64,000 bases of DNA from Haematobia irritans. Taxonomy: Eukaryota > Arthropoda > Insecta > Diptera > Muscidae. The DNA lies in the NCBI RefSeq assembly GCF_050003625.1, contig NC_134399.1:151522473-151586472 (forward strand), given 5' to 3'. The position numbers and the translations under genes were made by a program. The notes beneath the pieces are model-generated. The model ran no database searches and was not told the DNA's origin. It saw only the letters and a program-made list of their open reading frames with translations. Below, in pieces: positions 33,160-44,330 of this stretch (the stretch's first letter is position 1; every line of letters begins with the position of its first letter).

Positions 33160-35317
33160 ATATTTTATATCTATACAAAATTTTGTTGAAATTTTATTTC
33201 TATAGAAAATTTTGTTAAAGTTTTATTTCTATAGAAAATTTTGTCAAAATTTTATTTCTATAAAAAATTTTGTCAAAATTTTATTTCTATAGAACATTTT
33301 GGCAAAATTTTATTTCTATAGAAAATTTTATAAAGATGTTTATTTCTATAGAAAATTTTGTCAAAATTTTATTTCTATAGGAAATTTTGTCCAAATATTA
33401 TTTCTAAGAGAAAATTTTGTTGAAATTTTATTTCTTACGGAAAATTTTGTTAAAATTTTATTTCTTACGGAAAATTTTGTCAAAATTTTATTTTTGGAGA
33501 AAATTTTGAAAAAAAATTTATTTTTGTAGAAAATTTTGGAAAAATTTTATTTCTATAGAAAATAATATAAAAATGTTATTTCTATTTCTAATTTTGTCAA
33601 AATTTTGTTTTTATCGAAATTTTTGTAAACATTTTATTTCTTACGGAAAATTTTGTCAACATTTTATTTCTTACGGAAAATTTTGTCAAAATTTTATTTC
33701 TTACGGAAAATTTTACCAAATTTTATTTCTTACGAAAAATTTTTTCAATATTTTATTTCTATAGAAAAATTTGTCAAATTTTTACTTCTATAGAAAGTTT
33801 TTTCAAAATGTTACTTCTATAGAAAATTTTGTCAAAATTTTATTTCTAAAGAAAATTTTTGTCAAAATTTTATTTCTATAGAAAATTTTGTCAAAATTTT
33901 ATTTCTATATAAGACATTGTCAAAATTTTATTTCTACAGAAGATTTTGTCAAAACTTTATTTCTATAGAACATTTTGTTAAAATTTTATTTCTATAGAAA
34001 ACTATGTCAACATTTTATTTTTGTAGAAAATTTTTTCAAAATTTTATTTCTATAGAAAATTTGGCGAAATTTTATTTCTATAGAAAATTTTGTCAAAAAT
34101 TTATTTCTATAGAGAATGTTGGCAAAATTTTATTTGTATAGCAAATTTTGTCAATTTTGTCAAAATTTTATTTCTATAGAAAACTTTGTCAAAATTTGAT
34201 TTCTATCAAAAATTTTGTCAAAATTTTATTTCTATAGAAAATTTTGTCAAATTTTTATTTCTATGGAAAATTTCGTCAAATTTTTATTTCTATAGAAAAT
34301 TTTGGCGAAACTTTATTTCTATAGAAAATGTTGTCAATTTTGTCAAAATTGTATTTCTTACAGAAAATTTCGTCAACATTTTATTTCCATAGAAAATTTT
34401 GTCAAAATTTTATTTCTATAGCAAATTTTTTCAAAATTTTCCAAGGTAGCATTTATTTGGGATCTAGAAATGCTTTCGAGTATCAAAATTCATTATATAA
34501 TAATTAAAACAATTCAAACAAATAACCCCAAAAAAGTTTGTGAAATCCACATAACCGACTGAGCAAATGAACACTCTCAAAACCGTAGCGATCCTTGCCA
34601 TGCATTCCCGTACACATATTTCTGTAGAAAATTTTGTCTATATTTTATTTCTATAGAAAATTTTGACAAAAATTTATTTCTATTGAAAATGTTGGTAAAA
34701 TTTTATTTCTATAGAAAATTTTGTCAAAAATTTATTTCTATAGAAAACTAAACTAAACATTTTATTTTTGTAGAAAATTTTGTCAAAGTTTTATTTTTAT
34801 AGAAAATTTTGTCAAATTTTTATTTCTATGGAAAATTTTGTCAAATTTTTATTTCTGTAGAAAATTTTGTCAAAATTTTATTTCTATAGAAAATTTTGGC
34901 GAAATTTTATTTCTATAGAAAATTTTGGCGAAATTTTATTTCTATAGAAAATGTTGTCAATTTTGTCAAAACTTTATTTCTATCAAAAATTTTGTCAAAT
35001 TTTTTTCTATCAAAAATTTTGTCAAAATTTTATTTCTATAGAAAATTTTGTCAAAATTTTATTTCTATGGAAAATTTTGTCAAATTTTTATTTCTGTAGA
35101 AAATTTTGTCAAAATTTTATTTCTATAGAAAACTATGTCAACATTTTATTTCTATTGAAAATGTTGTCAATTTTGTCAAAATTTTATTTCTATCAAAAAT
35201 TTTGTCAAAATTTTATTTCTATAGAAAATTTTGTCAAAATTTTATTTCTATAGAAAATTTTGTCAAAATTTTATTTCTATAGAAAACTGTGTCAAAATTT
35301 AATTTCTATAGAAAATG
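33160..35317 (+). repeat. 29-bp dyad repeat array with a captured unique segment
   Basis: Tandem 29-bp monomers, with local variants: TTACGG in place of CTATAG at 33425-33735, and repeated blocks containing GTTGTCAATTTTGTCAAAA at about 34145, 34330, 34950 and 35160. A 165-bp non-repeat segment at 34454-34618 duplicates 32059-32223. Frames of 60-100 codons here follow the array and usually end at the TAG of CTATAG. Confidence 0.9.
34454..34618 (+). repeat. Copied 165-bp unique segment inside the array
   Basis: The segment starts TATTTGGGATCTAGAAATGC and ends GCCATGCATTCCCG. It matches 32059-32223 over exactly 165 bp in each place with roughly a dozen substitutions and no net length change. 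It is flanked on both sides by 29-bp monomers. Confidence 0.8.
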
Positions 35318-35559
35318 TGTGTACTTCACACTACTTAGTTGGAGAGGAATATTGGGCAAAATCTACCAATCTACCAAACAGTAAAAAATCGACCATGTTT
35401 GGTAGAATTCTACCAACTGTGGCAACCGTGATTCTGAACGCATCAACAGCTTCTGCAGGTGTCGCAAATCGTTGACCGTTCATTTTTTACGTATGATAAA
35501 CAAACGAGGTATTCAAATTTGAATGCTAGGGACCTCTAACGATCGTTAGACGAACACAT

Positions 35560-36000
35560 TTTTTTTTGTGGTCACGAATTTAGGTCCTTTTCGCTCTAGG
35601 AGTTATGACCAAATTTATTTAAGGAGTTATGACCAAAATAGGTTTTCTTACCTATACACATTTTTAATTTAAAAATTTTCCAGGATTTTCATCGAAATTT
35701 TGATTTTTTGGGGGGTTGTCACGAATTTACGTCCTTTTCGTCTTAGGACGCATATTTGAGGAGTTATGGCCAAAATAAGTTATTCATATAAAAATTTTAA
35801 TTTTTGAGAATTTGCATTGAATTTTTGATATTTTTTGGAGGTGGTTACGAATTGAGGTCCTTTTCACTCCAGATCGTATATTAAGGTTTTATGGGCAAAA
35901 TTAATTTTTCATACATAAAAGTTTAAATTTTTTCGAGAATTTTCATAGAAATTTTAAATATTTTGGGGTGGTCATGAATTAACGTTCTTTATGTTAAAAT
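35560..36000 (+). repeat. Tandem repeat of about 125-140 bp, four copies
   Basis: The phrase GG(T)CACGAATTTAGGTCCTTTTCG recurs at about 35572, 35716, 35847 and 35970, each preceded by a T/G run and followed by GAGTTATG(A/G)CCAAAAT and TTTTCAT(A/C)GAAATTTT. The copies are diverged and unequal in length. No coding potential is seen and the family is not recognised. Confidence 0.65.
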
Positions 36001-36143
36001 TTTTATATATTCCCCCTTTCATAGACTGGACGTAATAAATTTATAAAAATGGACATAAAGTCCAAGTTTCTCCTCTTTGGTCTAACTACATTGAAACACA
36101 TCGATTTAAGTACGTTGGAACGCATTGCCCCCACACATTAATA

Positions 36144-37450
36144 AAGGGTGATTCTTTTGAGGTTAGGATTTTCATGCATTAGTATTTGACAGATCACGTG
36201 GGATTTCAGACATGGTGTCAAAGAGAAAGATGCTCAGTATGCTTTGACATTTCATCATGAATAGACTTACTAACGAGCAACGCTTGCAAATCATTGAATT
36301 TTATTACCAAAATCAGTGTTCGGTTCGAAATGTGTTTCGCGCTTTACGTCCGATTTATGGTCTACATAATCGACCAAGTGAGCAAACAATTAATGCGATT
36401 GTGACCAAGTTTCGCACTCAGTTTACTTTATTGGACATTAAACCAACCACACGAATGCGTACAGTGCGTACAGAAGAGAATATTGCGTCTGTTTCTGAGA
36501 GTGTTGCTGAAGACCGTGAAATGTCGATTCGTCGCCGTTCGCAGCAATTGGGTTTGTGTTATTCGACCAAATGGAAGATTTTACGCAAAGATCTTGGTGT
36601 AAAACCGTATAAAATACAGCTCGTGCAAGAACTGAAGCCGAACGATCTGCCACAACGTCGAATTTTCAGTGAATGGGCCCTAGAAAAGTTGGCAGAAAAT
36701 CCGCTTTTTTATCGACAAATTTTGTTCAGCGATGAGGCTCATTTCTGGTTGAATGGCTACGTAAATAAGCAAAATTGCCGCATTTGGAGTGAAGAGCAAC
36801 CAGAAGCCGTTCAAGAACTGCCCATGCATCCCGAAAAATGCACTGTTTGGTGTGGTTTGTACGCTGGTGGAATCATTGGACCGTATTTTTTCAAAGATGC
36901 TGTTGGACGCAACGTTACGGTGAATGGCGATCGCTATCGTTCGATGCTAACAAACTTTTTGTTGCCAAAAATGGAAGAACTGAACTTGGTTGACATGTGG
37001 TTTCAACAAGATGGCGCTACATGCCACACAGCTCGCGATTCTATGGCCATTTTGAGGGAAAACTTCGGAGAACAATTCATCTCAAGAAATGGACCGGTAA
37101 GTTGGCCACCAAGATCATGCGATTTGACGCCTTTAGACTATTTTTTGTGGGGCTACGTCAAGTCTAAAGTCTACAGAAATAAGCCAGCAACTATTCCAGC
37201 TTTGGAAGACAACATTTCCGAAGAAATTCGGGCTATTCCGGCCGAAATGCTCGAAAAAGTTGCCCAAAATTGGACTTTCCGAATGGACCACCTAAGACGC
37301 AGCCGCGGTCAACATTTAAATGAAATTATCTTCAAAAAGTAAATGTCATGGACCAATCTAACGTTTCAAATAAAGAACCGATGAGATTTTGCAAATTGTA
37401 TGCGTTTTTTTTTTAAAAAAAAGTTATCAAGCTCTTAACAAATCACCCTT
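36144..37450 (+). mobile_element. Intact Tc1/mariner-superfamily transposon
   Basis: The element starts AAGGGTGATTCTTTTGAGG and ends AACAAATCACCCTT, giving a 10-bp inverted repeat (AAGGGTGATT), and is flanked by TA on both sides (36142-36143 and 37451-37452). It is 1307 bp, with a 5' leader of about 113 bp, one uninterrupted transposase and a 3' tail of about 108 bp with an AATAAAGAA-like signal near 37367. A copy at 44513-45444 is nearly identical except for an internal deletion, so the family was mobile recently. With an intact frame and both ends, this is the only candidate autonomous element in the window. Confidence 0.9.
36257..37342 (+). CDS. Tc1/mariner-superfamily transposase (DD36D spacing)
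   Basis: A 361-residue DDE/D transposase that would bind the element's terminal repeats and cut and rejoin DNA in the nucleus at TA targets. Residues 1-60 (LTNEQRLQIIEFY..FRALRPIYG..TINAIVTKF) look like the helix-turn-helix segment of insect transposases of this kind, and 85-125 (REMSIRRRSQQLGL..) like a second one. The catalytic core shows D159 in ILFSDEAHFW, D252 in WFQQDGATCHTA and D289 in SWPPRSCDLTPLDYFLWG. D252 and D289 are separated by 36 residues, against 34 in classical mariners. The length is normal for the superfamily and there is no frameshift or stop. The start at 36257 is the first ATG of the frame and follows the leader directly. The exact clade is not assigned. Confidence 0.9.
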   Translation: MNRLTNEQRLQIIEFYYQNQCSVRNVFRALRPIYGLHNRPSEQTINAIVTKFRTQFTLLDIKPTTRMRTVRTEENIASVSESVAEDREMSIRRRSQQLGLCYSTKWKILRKDLGVKPYKIQLVQELKPNDLPQRRIFSEWALEKLAENPLFYRQILFSDEAHFWLNGYVNKQNCRIWSEEQPEAVQELPMHPEKCTVWCGLYAGGIIGPYFFKDAVGRNVTVNGDRYRSMLTNFLLPKMEELNLVDMWFQQDGATCHTARDSMAILRENFGEQFISRNGPVSWPPRSCDLTPLDYFLWGYVKSKVYRNKPATIPALEDNISEEIRAIPAEMLEKVAQNWTFRMDHLRRSRGQHLNEIIFKK

Positions 37451-37452
37451 TA

Positions 37453-38565
37453 GCTTCTATCCCAAAGAGATATTTATGGCGAAAATATCATGCACTATGG
37501 TAGTAACTCCTATGCCAGTAATACGATGCACATTTTAGCTTTTTAACGCCACCAGGGATTGATGGCGGAATTTTCCGTTGATAAAATTTTGGTGGTGTTT
37601 GGTTGGATATTTGGTTGAATGATTCTTGTTAGTACTTCTTTGGTAAACTTTGTCTGCATCTTTATTATCACTTTGTTTATCTGAACTTTAAATAGGAGGA
37701 GGGCTATGAAATTTTTGGGAATTATCATAATGGGCTTTTGAAAGCCCCTCTTACCAACTTCAAGCATTTGCATATATTTTCTTATAATCTTTGGAAAACT
37801 TTTCTAAGCGATCCTTAGTTTAAAGTGTATCGACCATAAACAATAACAATTTTGGCCATCAGTTTCGATACATTCTCTTGTGTTTTTGTTTTTTTCTTTA
37901 TGTGGCAGCTTGTGGTTGGTGGGCAAACTTTTGACGTTGTACTTCAAACACATTTACCATTGTTTACGAATCAAATGTGCAACGGTTCAATTGGAAAAAT
38001 TGCTGCTAGACTTCTACTCTTAAAAAAAAAAACAAAGAAATTGAGAAATAGAGAAAACATAGAAAAACTAACAAAACCACAAACCATTCTCTTGTATTGA
38101 TGATGCGAGTACGGGGGAGGCATACGTTGTGTCTGACTAGAGTAAAGTTCTTAGAAATGTTGTGAAGAGGGTTGTGGGTTTGGGCGGGGGCGGTGAAATA
38201 CCTTCAAAACTAGGTTAACACAATATTTTGTATTGTGCTTTTCTAATACACATCTGCCCTAACCACATCTTCACAATGCGCTTAACTATTTACCAGCGGC
38301 GGGTTAAGTGAGAGGTAATAGGGTTTAGATAAGTTAGTATTCTACCTTTCAGTTGTAAACTATATCATCTGCATATTTTGCAGTTCAACTTTTCACTTTT
38401 TACGAAAGGCGATTTATATCCCTAATTCAGAACGATATTAATTTTTGCAAATACTCTAAGACATTTATTAAATTCGGGAGATATTTCTTCAAATGAAATA
38501 TGTTTGAAGACTTCTTCGTTTGAAAGGCCTCTTTGTGTCTTCTAAACGCCACTGCTCAAACATGC
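37453..38565. other. No gene recognised
   Basis: About 1.1 kb. The frame at 37852-38100 (82 codons) begins with a hydrophobic stretch (FSCVFVFFFMWQLVVGG) like a signal or membrane segment, but it is short and ends in a Lys-rich low-complexity tail. No supporting context was found, so it is not called. Confidence 0.45.
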
Positions 38566-38735
38566 TTATTTTTTAATTTTATTTTATTTTATTTTATTTT
38601 GTTTTATGTCATTTTATTTTATTTTATTTTATTTTATTTTATTTTATTTTATTTTATTTTACTTTACTTTATTTTACTTTATTTTATTTTACTTTATTTT
38701 ATATTATTTTATATTATTTTATTTTATTTTATTAC
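38566..38735 (+). repeat. (ATTTT)n microsatellite
   Basis: About 34 copies of the pentanucleotide ATTTT, with occasional C or G substitutions. The overlapping 89-codon frame of Phe/Ile/Leu/Tyr is a product of the repeat. Confidence 0.95.
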
Positions 38736-38811
38736 TCTAAAAACTGAAATAAACTCTGTAAATGAGTATTGTTGCCTAATTTCAATTTTCAATCTCTATT
38801 AAACAGACTTG

Positions 38812-40565
38812 TTATACCCTCCACCATAGGATGGGGGTATATTAACTTTGTCATTCCGTTTGTAACACATCGAAATATTGCTCTAAGACCCCATAAAGTA
38901 TATATATTCTGGGTCGTGGTGAAATTCTGAGTCGATCTGAGCATCTCCGTCCGTCCGTCCGTCTGTTGAAATCACGCTAACTTCCGAACGAAACAAGCTT
39001 TCGACTTGAAACTTGGTACAAGTAGTTGTTATTGATGTAGGTCGGATGATATTGCAAATGGGCCATATCGGTCCACTTTTACGTATAGCCCCCATATAAA
39101 CGGACCCCCAAATTTGGCTTGTGATTGCTCTAAGAGAAGCGAATTTCATCCGATCCGACTGAAATTTAGTACATGGTGTTAGTATATGGTCTCTAACAAC
39201 CATGCAAAAATTTCATCCGATCCGGCTGAAATTTGGTACATGGTGTTAATATATGGTCTTTAACAACCATGCACTGAAATTTGGTACATGGTGTTAGTAT
39301 ATGGTCTCTAACAACCACGCAAAAAATTGGTCCATATCAGTTCACTTTAACGTATAGCCCCCATATAAACGGACCCCCAAATTTGGCTTGTGATTGCTCT
39401 AAGAGAAGCAAATTTCCATCCGATCCGGCTGAAATATGGTACATGGTGTTAATATATGGTCTCTAACAACCATGCAAAAATTGGTCCATATCGGTCCACA
39501 ATTATATATAGCCCCCATATAGACCGATCCCCAGATTTGAACTCCGGAGCCTCTTAGAGGGACAAAATTCATCCGATCCGGTTGAAATTTGGTACGTGGT
39601 GTTAGTATATGGTCTCTAACAACCATGCAAAAATTGGTCCATATCGGTCCATAATTATATATAGCCCCCATATAAACCGATTCCCAGATTTGGTTGGCGG
39701 ATCCTCTAGGAGAAGCAATTAATTAATTAATTCTATAAATAATGTTGTCAAAATTTTAAATCTTTTGAAAATTTAGTAAACATTTTATTTCTATAGAAAA
39801 TTTTGTCCAAATTTGACTTCTATAGAAAATGTTGTCAAAATTTTATTTCACAATTTTGGGATTATTTGTTTGGCTTGAGGTCATGGACTAATGAAAAATG
39901 CTGGTGTTAATGTTGTTCATTACTTTTTATTGAAATATTGCTGTTCTCGGATATTTCGATACACCATCGGTGATCATCTTCAGCGAGATATTATCTATAA
40001 ATTGTAATAATTTAAATATTTTACAATATTAACTTTAACAACGTTAATAAATTTAATGTTATATTTTTGTTTCAAAACGTTGTTAAAGTTAATATTGTAA
40101 AATATTTAAATTATTACAATTTATAGATAATATCTCGCTGAAGATGATCACCGATGGTGTATCGAAATATCCGAGAACAGCAATATTTCAATAAAAGGTA
40201 ATGAAAAACATTAACACCAGCATTTTTCATTAGTCCATGACCTCAAGCCAAACAAATAATCCCAAAATTGTAAAATTCCAAAGGTCAACTAACAAAACTA
40301 AACAAAATTTTATTTCTATAGAAAATTTTGTCAAACTTAATTATATACGTATATATACGTATATAATATATACCACGTATGGACTACGTGGTATATAAAT
40401 ATTACGGTATTAGGAAGTTTTAAGATACCTTGTCATCGGCATAAGTTACCGCAACCCAAGTAAATCGATTGTGGATGTCAGTCTTCAGTAGAAGTTTCTA
40501 CGCAATCCATGGTGGAGGGTACATAAGCTTCGGCCTGGCCGAACTTACGGCCGTATATACTTGTT
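38812..40565 (+). mobile_element. Family A mini-me-like element carrying a foldback insertion
   Basis: The head TATACCCTCCACCATAGGATG, core AAGTATATATATTCTGGGTC and GTCCGTCCGTCCGTCTG (38946-38963) are followed by 153-bp-type units, one partly duplicated (39140-39300). A few 29-bp monomers flank a 422-bp foldback insertion (39850-40271). The tail ends with ATCCATGGTGGAGGGTACAT, the hairpin TTCGGCCTGGCCGAA and GTATATACTTGTTTT at 40565. In the tail, TATACCACGTATGGACTACG and TGGTATA form an extra perfect dyad not seen in the other copies. Frames at 38883-39203, 39281-39466 and 39399-39671 are repeat-derived. Confidence 0.75.
39850..40271. mobile_element. Foldback (long inverted repeat) element
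   Basis: Two arms of 196 bp (39850-40045 and 40076-40271) are almost perfect reverse complements, with only about two mismatches noticed (near 39916-39924), around a 30-bp AT-rich loop. The outer ends read ACAATTTTGGGATTATTTG and CAAATAATCCCAAAATTGT. No clear target duplication is visible. It has no coding capacity, and transcription through it would give a long hairpin RNA (inference). Confidence 0.85.
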
Positions 40566-41400
40566 TTTTTTTTATATTCTAATAAACTTTGTTCAGCATG
40601 CTGTTCAAAAACTTAATAATTGGCTCAACAAAAAGGCCTTATTATAAACCCTATCCTCTGCTACTGGATACGATTCATTGCCAATATATCTAAACAATAA
40701 AACAACATAGACCGTGATGAATGACAATGGATTTTTAGTTTATTAGTATGACCCCTTTAGTTTGACATACAGGAAGTAAATTTCGTTTTATTCATAATGT
40801 AAGTGATAAATGATTTATAAATGATGCAATCGAAAGAACGAAAAATTATTTAGATATCTGGTCAATAATTGTCATTCGAATGTCAATTTTACCGAAATTT
40901 GAAATTCATTTAGATAGACACTGAATGCTTTTTATTTAAGAATTTTTAAACGATGATTAGATAAAAGAGATTTGATTTTTTCTGTCTTTAGAATTGCACA
41001 TTCCAAAAGTTCAGTTGTTTCTATTTCATATCACTTTTTTCTTTCAATGTGTCCTAAGTAGAGAATTTTTGTAAAAAGTTGAATGTTATATGAGCACATT
41101 AGAAAATTATGGCTCCCCCATTGTAATATGAATTAATTATCTAAATCAAAAAAAGTTTTTTCCTTACTGCAAAGACCTTACAAGAGGGACACAAATTTCA
41201 AGTATTCGTGCCGTAAATTTTTTAGGCAAATATTTTGAACTTTCTTTTAATTAAAATTCCATTTAATTTGTCAGTTTAGGAAATAGGGTTGCTTGTAAAT
41301 CAGATGAGATTAAGTTTCCTCCTTTACATGGATCCAAAGATTTTGTCGTTCATTTTTCAAAGATGCGTTTCTTAAAAAATTACCAATTCAATTTTATATT
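40566..41400. other. No gene recognised
   Basis: AT-rich interval between the family A element and the mariner at 41403. No reading frame of interest, tandem repeat or inverted repeat was identified. Confidence 0.5.
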
Positions 41401-41402
41401 TA

Positions 41403-42683
41403 TCAGGTTGGCTGATAAGTCCCCGGTCTAACAAAGAAAAACACATTTTTTTTGTAAAAATTCGTTATTATTATTCAACATAGTTCCCTTCAAGAGTGAT
41501 ACAACGATTATAACGACCTTCCAATTTTTTGATACCATTTTGGTAGTACTCCTTCGGTTTTGCCTCAAAATAGGCCTCAGTTTCGGCGATCACCTCTTCA
41601 TTGCAGCCAAATTTTTTCCCTGCGAGCATCCATTTGAGGTCTGAGAACAAGAAAAAGTCGCTGGGGGCCAGATCTGGAGAATACGGTGGGTGGGAAGCCC
41701 AATTCATGAATTTTTGCCATCGTTCTCAATGACTTGTGGCACGGTGCGTTGTCTTGGTGTAACAACACTTTTTTCTTCTTCATATGGCGCCATTTTGCCG
41801 CGATTTCGACCTTCAAACGCTCCAATAACGCCATATAATAGTCACTGTTGATGGTTTTCCCCTTGTCAAGATAATCGATAAAAATTATTCCATGCGCATC
41901 CCAAAAAAAAAACAGAGACCATTACTTTGCCAGCGGACTTTTGAGTCTTTCCACGCTTCGGAGACGGTGCACCGGTCGCTGTTCACTCAGCCGACTGTCG
42001 ATTGGACTCAGGAGTGTAATGATGGAGCCATGTTTCACCCATTGTCAAATATCGACGGAAAAACTCGGGTGTATTACGAATTAACAGCTGCAAACACCGC
42101 TCAGAATCATCAACACGTTGTTGTTTTTGGTCAAATGTGAGCTCGCGCGGCACCCATTTTGCACAGAGCTTCCGCATATACAAATATTGATGAATGACAT
42201 GACCAACACGTTCCTTTGATATCTTTAAGGCCTCTGCTATCTCGATCAACTTCATTTTACGCTCATTCAAAATCATTTTGTGGATTTTTTATGATGTTTT
42301 CGTCGGTAACCACCTCTTTCGGGCGTCCACTGCGTTCACCTTCCTTCGTGCTCATTTCACCATGCTTGAATTTTGCATACCACTCAATTATTGTTGATTT
42401 CCCTGGGACAGAGTCCGGAAACTCAAGGCAAGGTTTTTCATCCACCGTATTTTTTCCCTTCAGAAAACAGTATTTTATCAAAACACGAAATTCCTTTTTT
42501 TCATTTTTTTTACAATAACAAAAGTTGCTTCACAAAAGACGCTCTATCTCACAAACTAATTGACTTACAGACGTAAAATTTTGACACGAATCATTTGAAG
42601 GTTGTTACTATATGATAATAATATTAATTAAATGCTGGCGACGCCATCTATGTGTCAGACCGGCGACTTATCAGCCAACCTGT
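41403..42683 (-). pseudogene. Himar1-like (irritans-type) mariner with dead transposase
   Basis: Both ends are recognisable: TCAGGTTGGCTGATAAGTCC at left and the inverse ..GACTTATCAGCCAACCTGT at right, flanked by TA (41401-41402 and 42684-42685). The 1281 bp is close to the usual 1.3 kb. Minus-strand fragments give IKYCFLKGKNTV..EWYAKFKHGEMS..GERSGRPKEVV, then ILNERKMKLIEIAEALKISK, LTFDQKQQRVDDSERCLQLL, LLHQDNAPCHKS and PPYSPDLAPSDFF. Damage: a frameshift at the start, another near 42275, a stop replacing Trp after NRQSAE (about 41982), a T-run expansion near 41910, a short deletion and frameshift after KIHELGF, and loss of the first catalytic Asp (MDETW to MGETW, codon at 42037-42039). The second and third catalytic Asp codons remain. 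Confidence 0.9.
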
Positions 42684-42689
42684 TAGTAA

Positions 42690-43127
42690 CTATGCATTTA
42701 AAATTTGGTTGAAATGGGTTCAGATTTAGATATAGATATATATATATAAAAATCGCCACTGATAAGTCGAAAACATGTAAAAATTACCCCAATTTTCCTA
42801 CACTTCTAATACGTATCTATCGACCGATAAATCATAAATACACTATTGCGAAGTTTCCTCAAAATTAGTTCAGATTGACATGTATCCCATATTTTTTACT
42901 AACATTGTGGTCCACCCCGACTTAAATTTTAAGTCATAGATTTTGTAGAAGTCTAAAAAATTTTGCCCAGATTTGGTTAGAAATATTTTTTTGATTCAAT
43001 CACGAAATTCATTGACCCAATTAATTTTTTAATTGAAATGTCTTCAATCACAGAAATGATAATATCAATTAAAAAATTAATTGATCCAATTAAAAAATTA
43101 ATAGATACTATTAATTTGTGTGATTGA
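42690..43127 (+). repeat. Family B downstream fragment plus AATTAATT-rich MITE piece
   Basis: GGGTTCAGATTTAGATATAG, 'AAATCGCCACTGATAAGTCG' and 'TCGACCGATAAATCATAAAT' are the downstream part of family B, repeated at 43960-44060 and 45475-45570. From about 42965 the sequence is the AATTAATTTTTTAATTG family F repeat, ending against the next B head at 43128. Confidence 0.6.
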
Positions 43128-43416
43128 TTATACCCTGCGCCACACTGTGGAACAGGGTATTATAAGTTAGTGCATATGTTTGCAACACCCAGAAGGAGAT
43201 GAGGTAGACACATGGTGTCTTTGGCAAAAATGCTCAGGGTGGGCTCCTGAGTCGATATAGCCATGTCCGTCTGTCCGTGAACACATTTTTGTAATCAAAG
43301 TCTAGGTCTCAGTTTTAGTCCAATCGACTTCAAACTTGGCACAAGTATGTGTTTTGGCTCAGAATAGAACCCTATTCATTTTGGAAAAAAAATCGGTTCA
43401 GATTTAGATATAGCTC

Positions 43417-43456
<40 letters not shown>

Positions 43457-44330
43457 CGCCCGATGTGGACTTATATGGCCCCAGAAGCCAGTGTTTTTCC
43501 CCAATTTGGTTGAAATTTTGCACTAGGAGTACAATTAGTAGTGTAGTCAAGTGTGCCAAATTTTATTGATCGGGTCTGATTTAGATATAGCTCCCATATA
43601 TATCGTTCGCCCGATTTACACTCATATGACCACAGTGGCCAATCTTTTACTCCGATTTAATTGAAATTTGGCACAGGGAGTCGAATTAGCATTGTAGCTA
43701 TGCGTGCCAAATTTGGTTGAAATCGGTTCAGATTTAGATATAGATCCCATATATAGCTTTCGCCCGATTTACACTCATATGGCCACAGAGGCCAATTTTT
43801 AAATCCGATTTGGTTAAAATTTTGCACAGGGAGTAGAATTAGCATTGTTGCTATGCGTGCCAAATTTGGTTGAAATCGGTTCAGATTTAGATATAGCACC
43901 CATATATATGTTTTTTCTGATTTCGACAAAACTGTTCAAAATACCAACATTTTCCATGTAAAATCGCCACTGCTTAGTCGAAAAGTTGTAAAAATGACTC
44001 TAATTGTCCTAAACTTCTAATACATATATATCGAGCGATAAATCATAAATAAACTTTTGCGAAGATTCCTTAAAATTGCTTCAGATTTAAATGTTTCCCA
44101 TATTTTTTTACCTAGTGCATTAGCCGACTTAAATTTTGAGTCTATAGATTTTGTAGAAGTCTATCAAACTCTGTCCAGATCGAGTGATATTTAAATGTAT
44201 GTATTTGGGACAAACCTTTATATATAGCACCCAACTGATGTGATATGGTATCGAAAATTTAGATCTACAAAGTGGTGCAGGGTATAATATAGTCGGCCCC
44301 GCCCGAATTTAGACTTTCTTTACTTGTTTT
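43128..44330 (+). mobile_element. Family B mini-me-like element, complete copy
   Basis: Head TATACCCTGCGCCACACTGTGG / AACAGGGTATTATAA, CTCCTGAGTCGATATAGCC and a short GTCCGTCTGTCCGTG tract (43267). Units have CCCATATA boxes at 43416, 43593, 43746 and 43899; the last steps are 153 bp and the first is lengthened by an expanded (AT)n at 43421-43454. The tail reads GGTGCAGGGTATAATATAG, the hairpin GGCCCCGCCCGA and TTACTTGTTTTT to 44330. The minus-strand frame at 43657-43929 is repeat-derived. Confidence 0.75.

Noticed and set aside
35400..35475. Possible mariner C-terminal fragment on the minus strand (QRFATPAEAVDAF-like)
   Set aside because: Too short and without adjoining catalytic motifs; the similarity could be chance.
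37852..38100. Small secreted or membrane protein of 82 codons
   Set aside because: There is only one hydrophobic stretch and a Lys-rich low-complexity tail. No conservation or context supports it.
38533..38802. 89-codon hydrophobic frame resembling a membrane protein
   Set aside because: It is the translation of the (ATTTT)n microsatellite.
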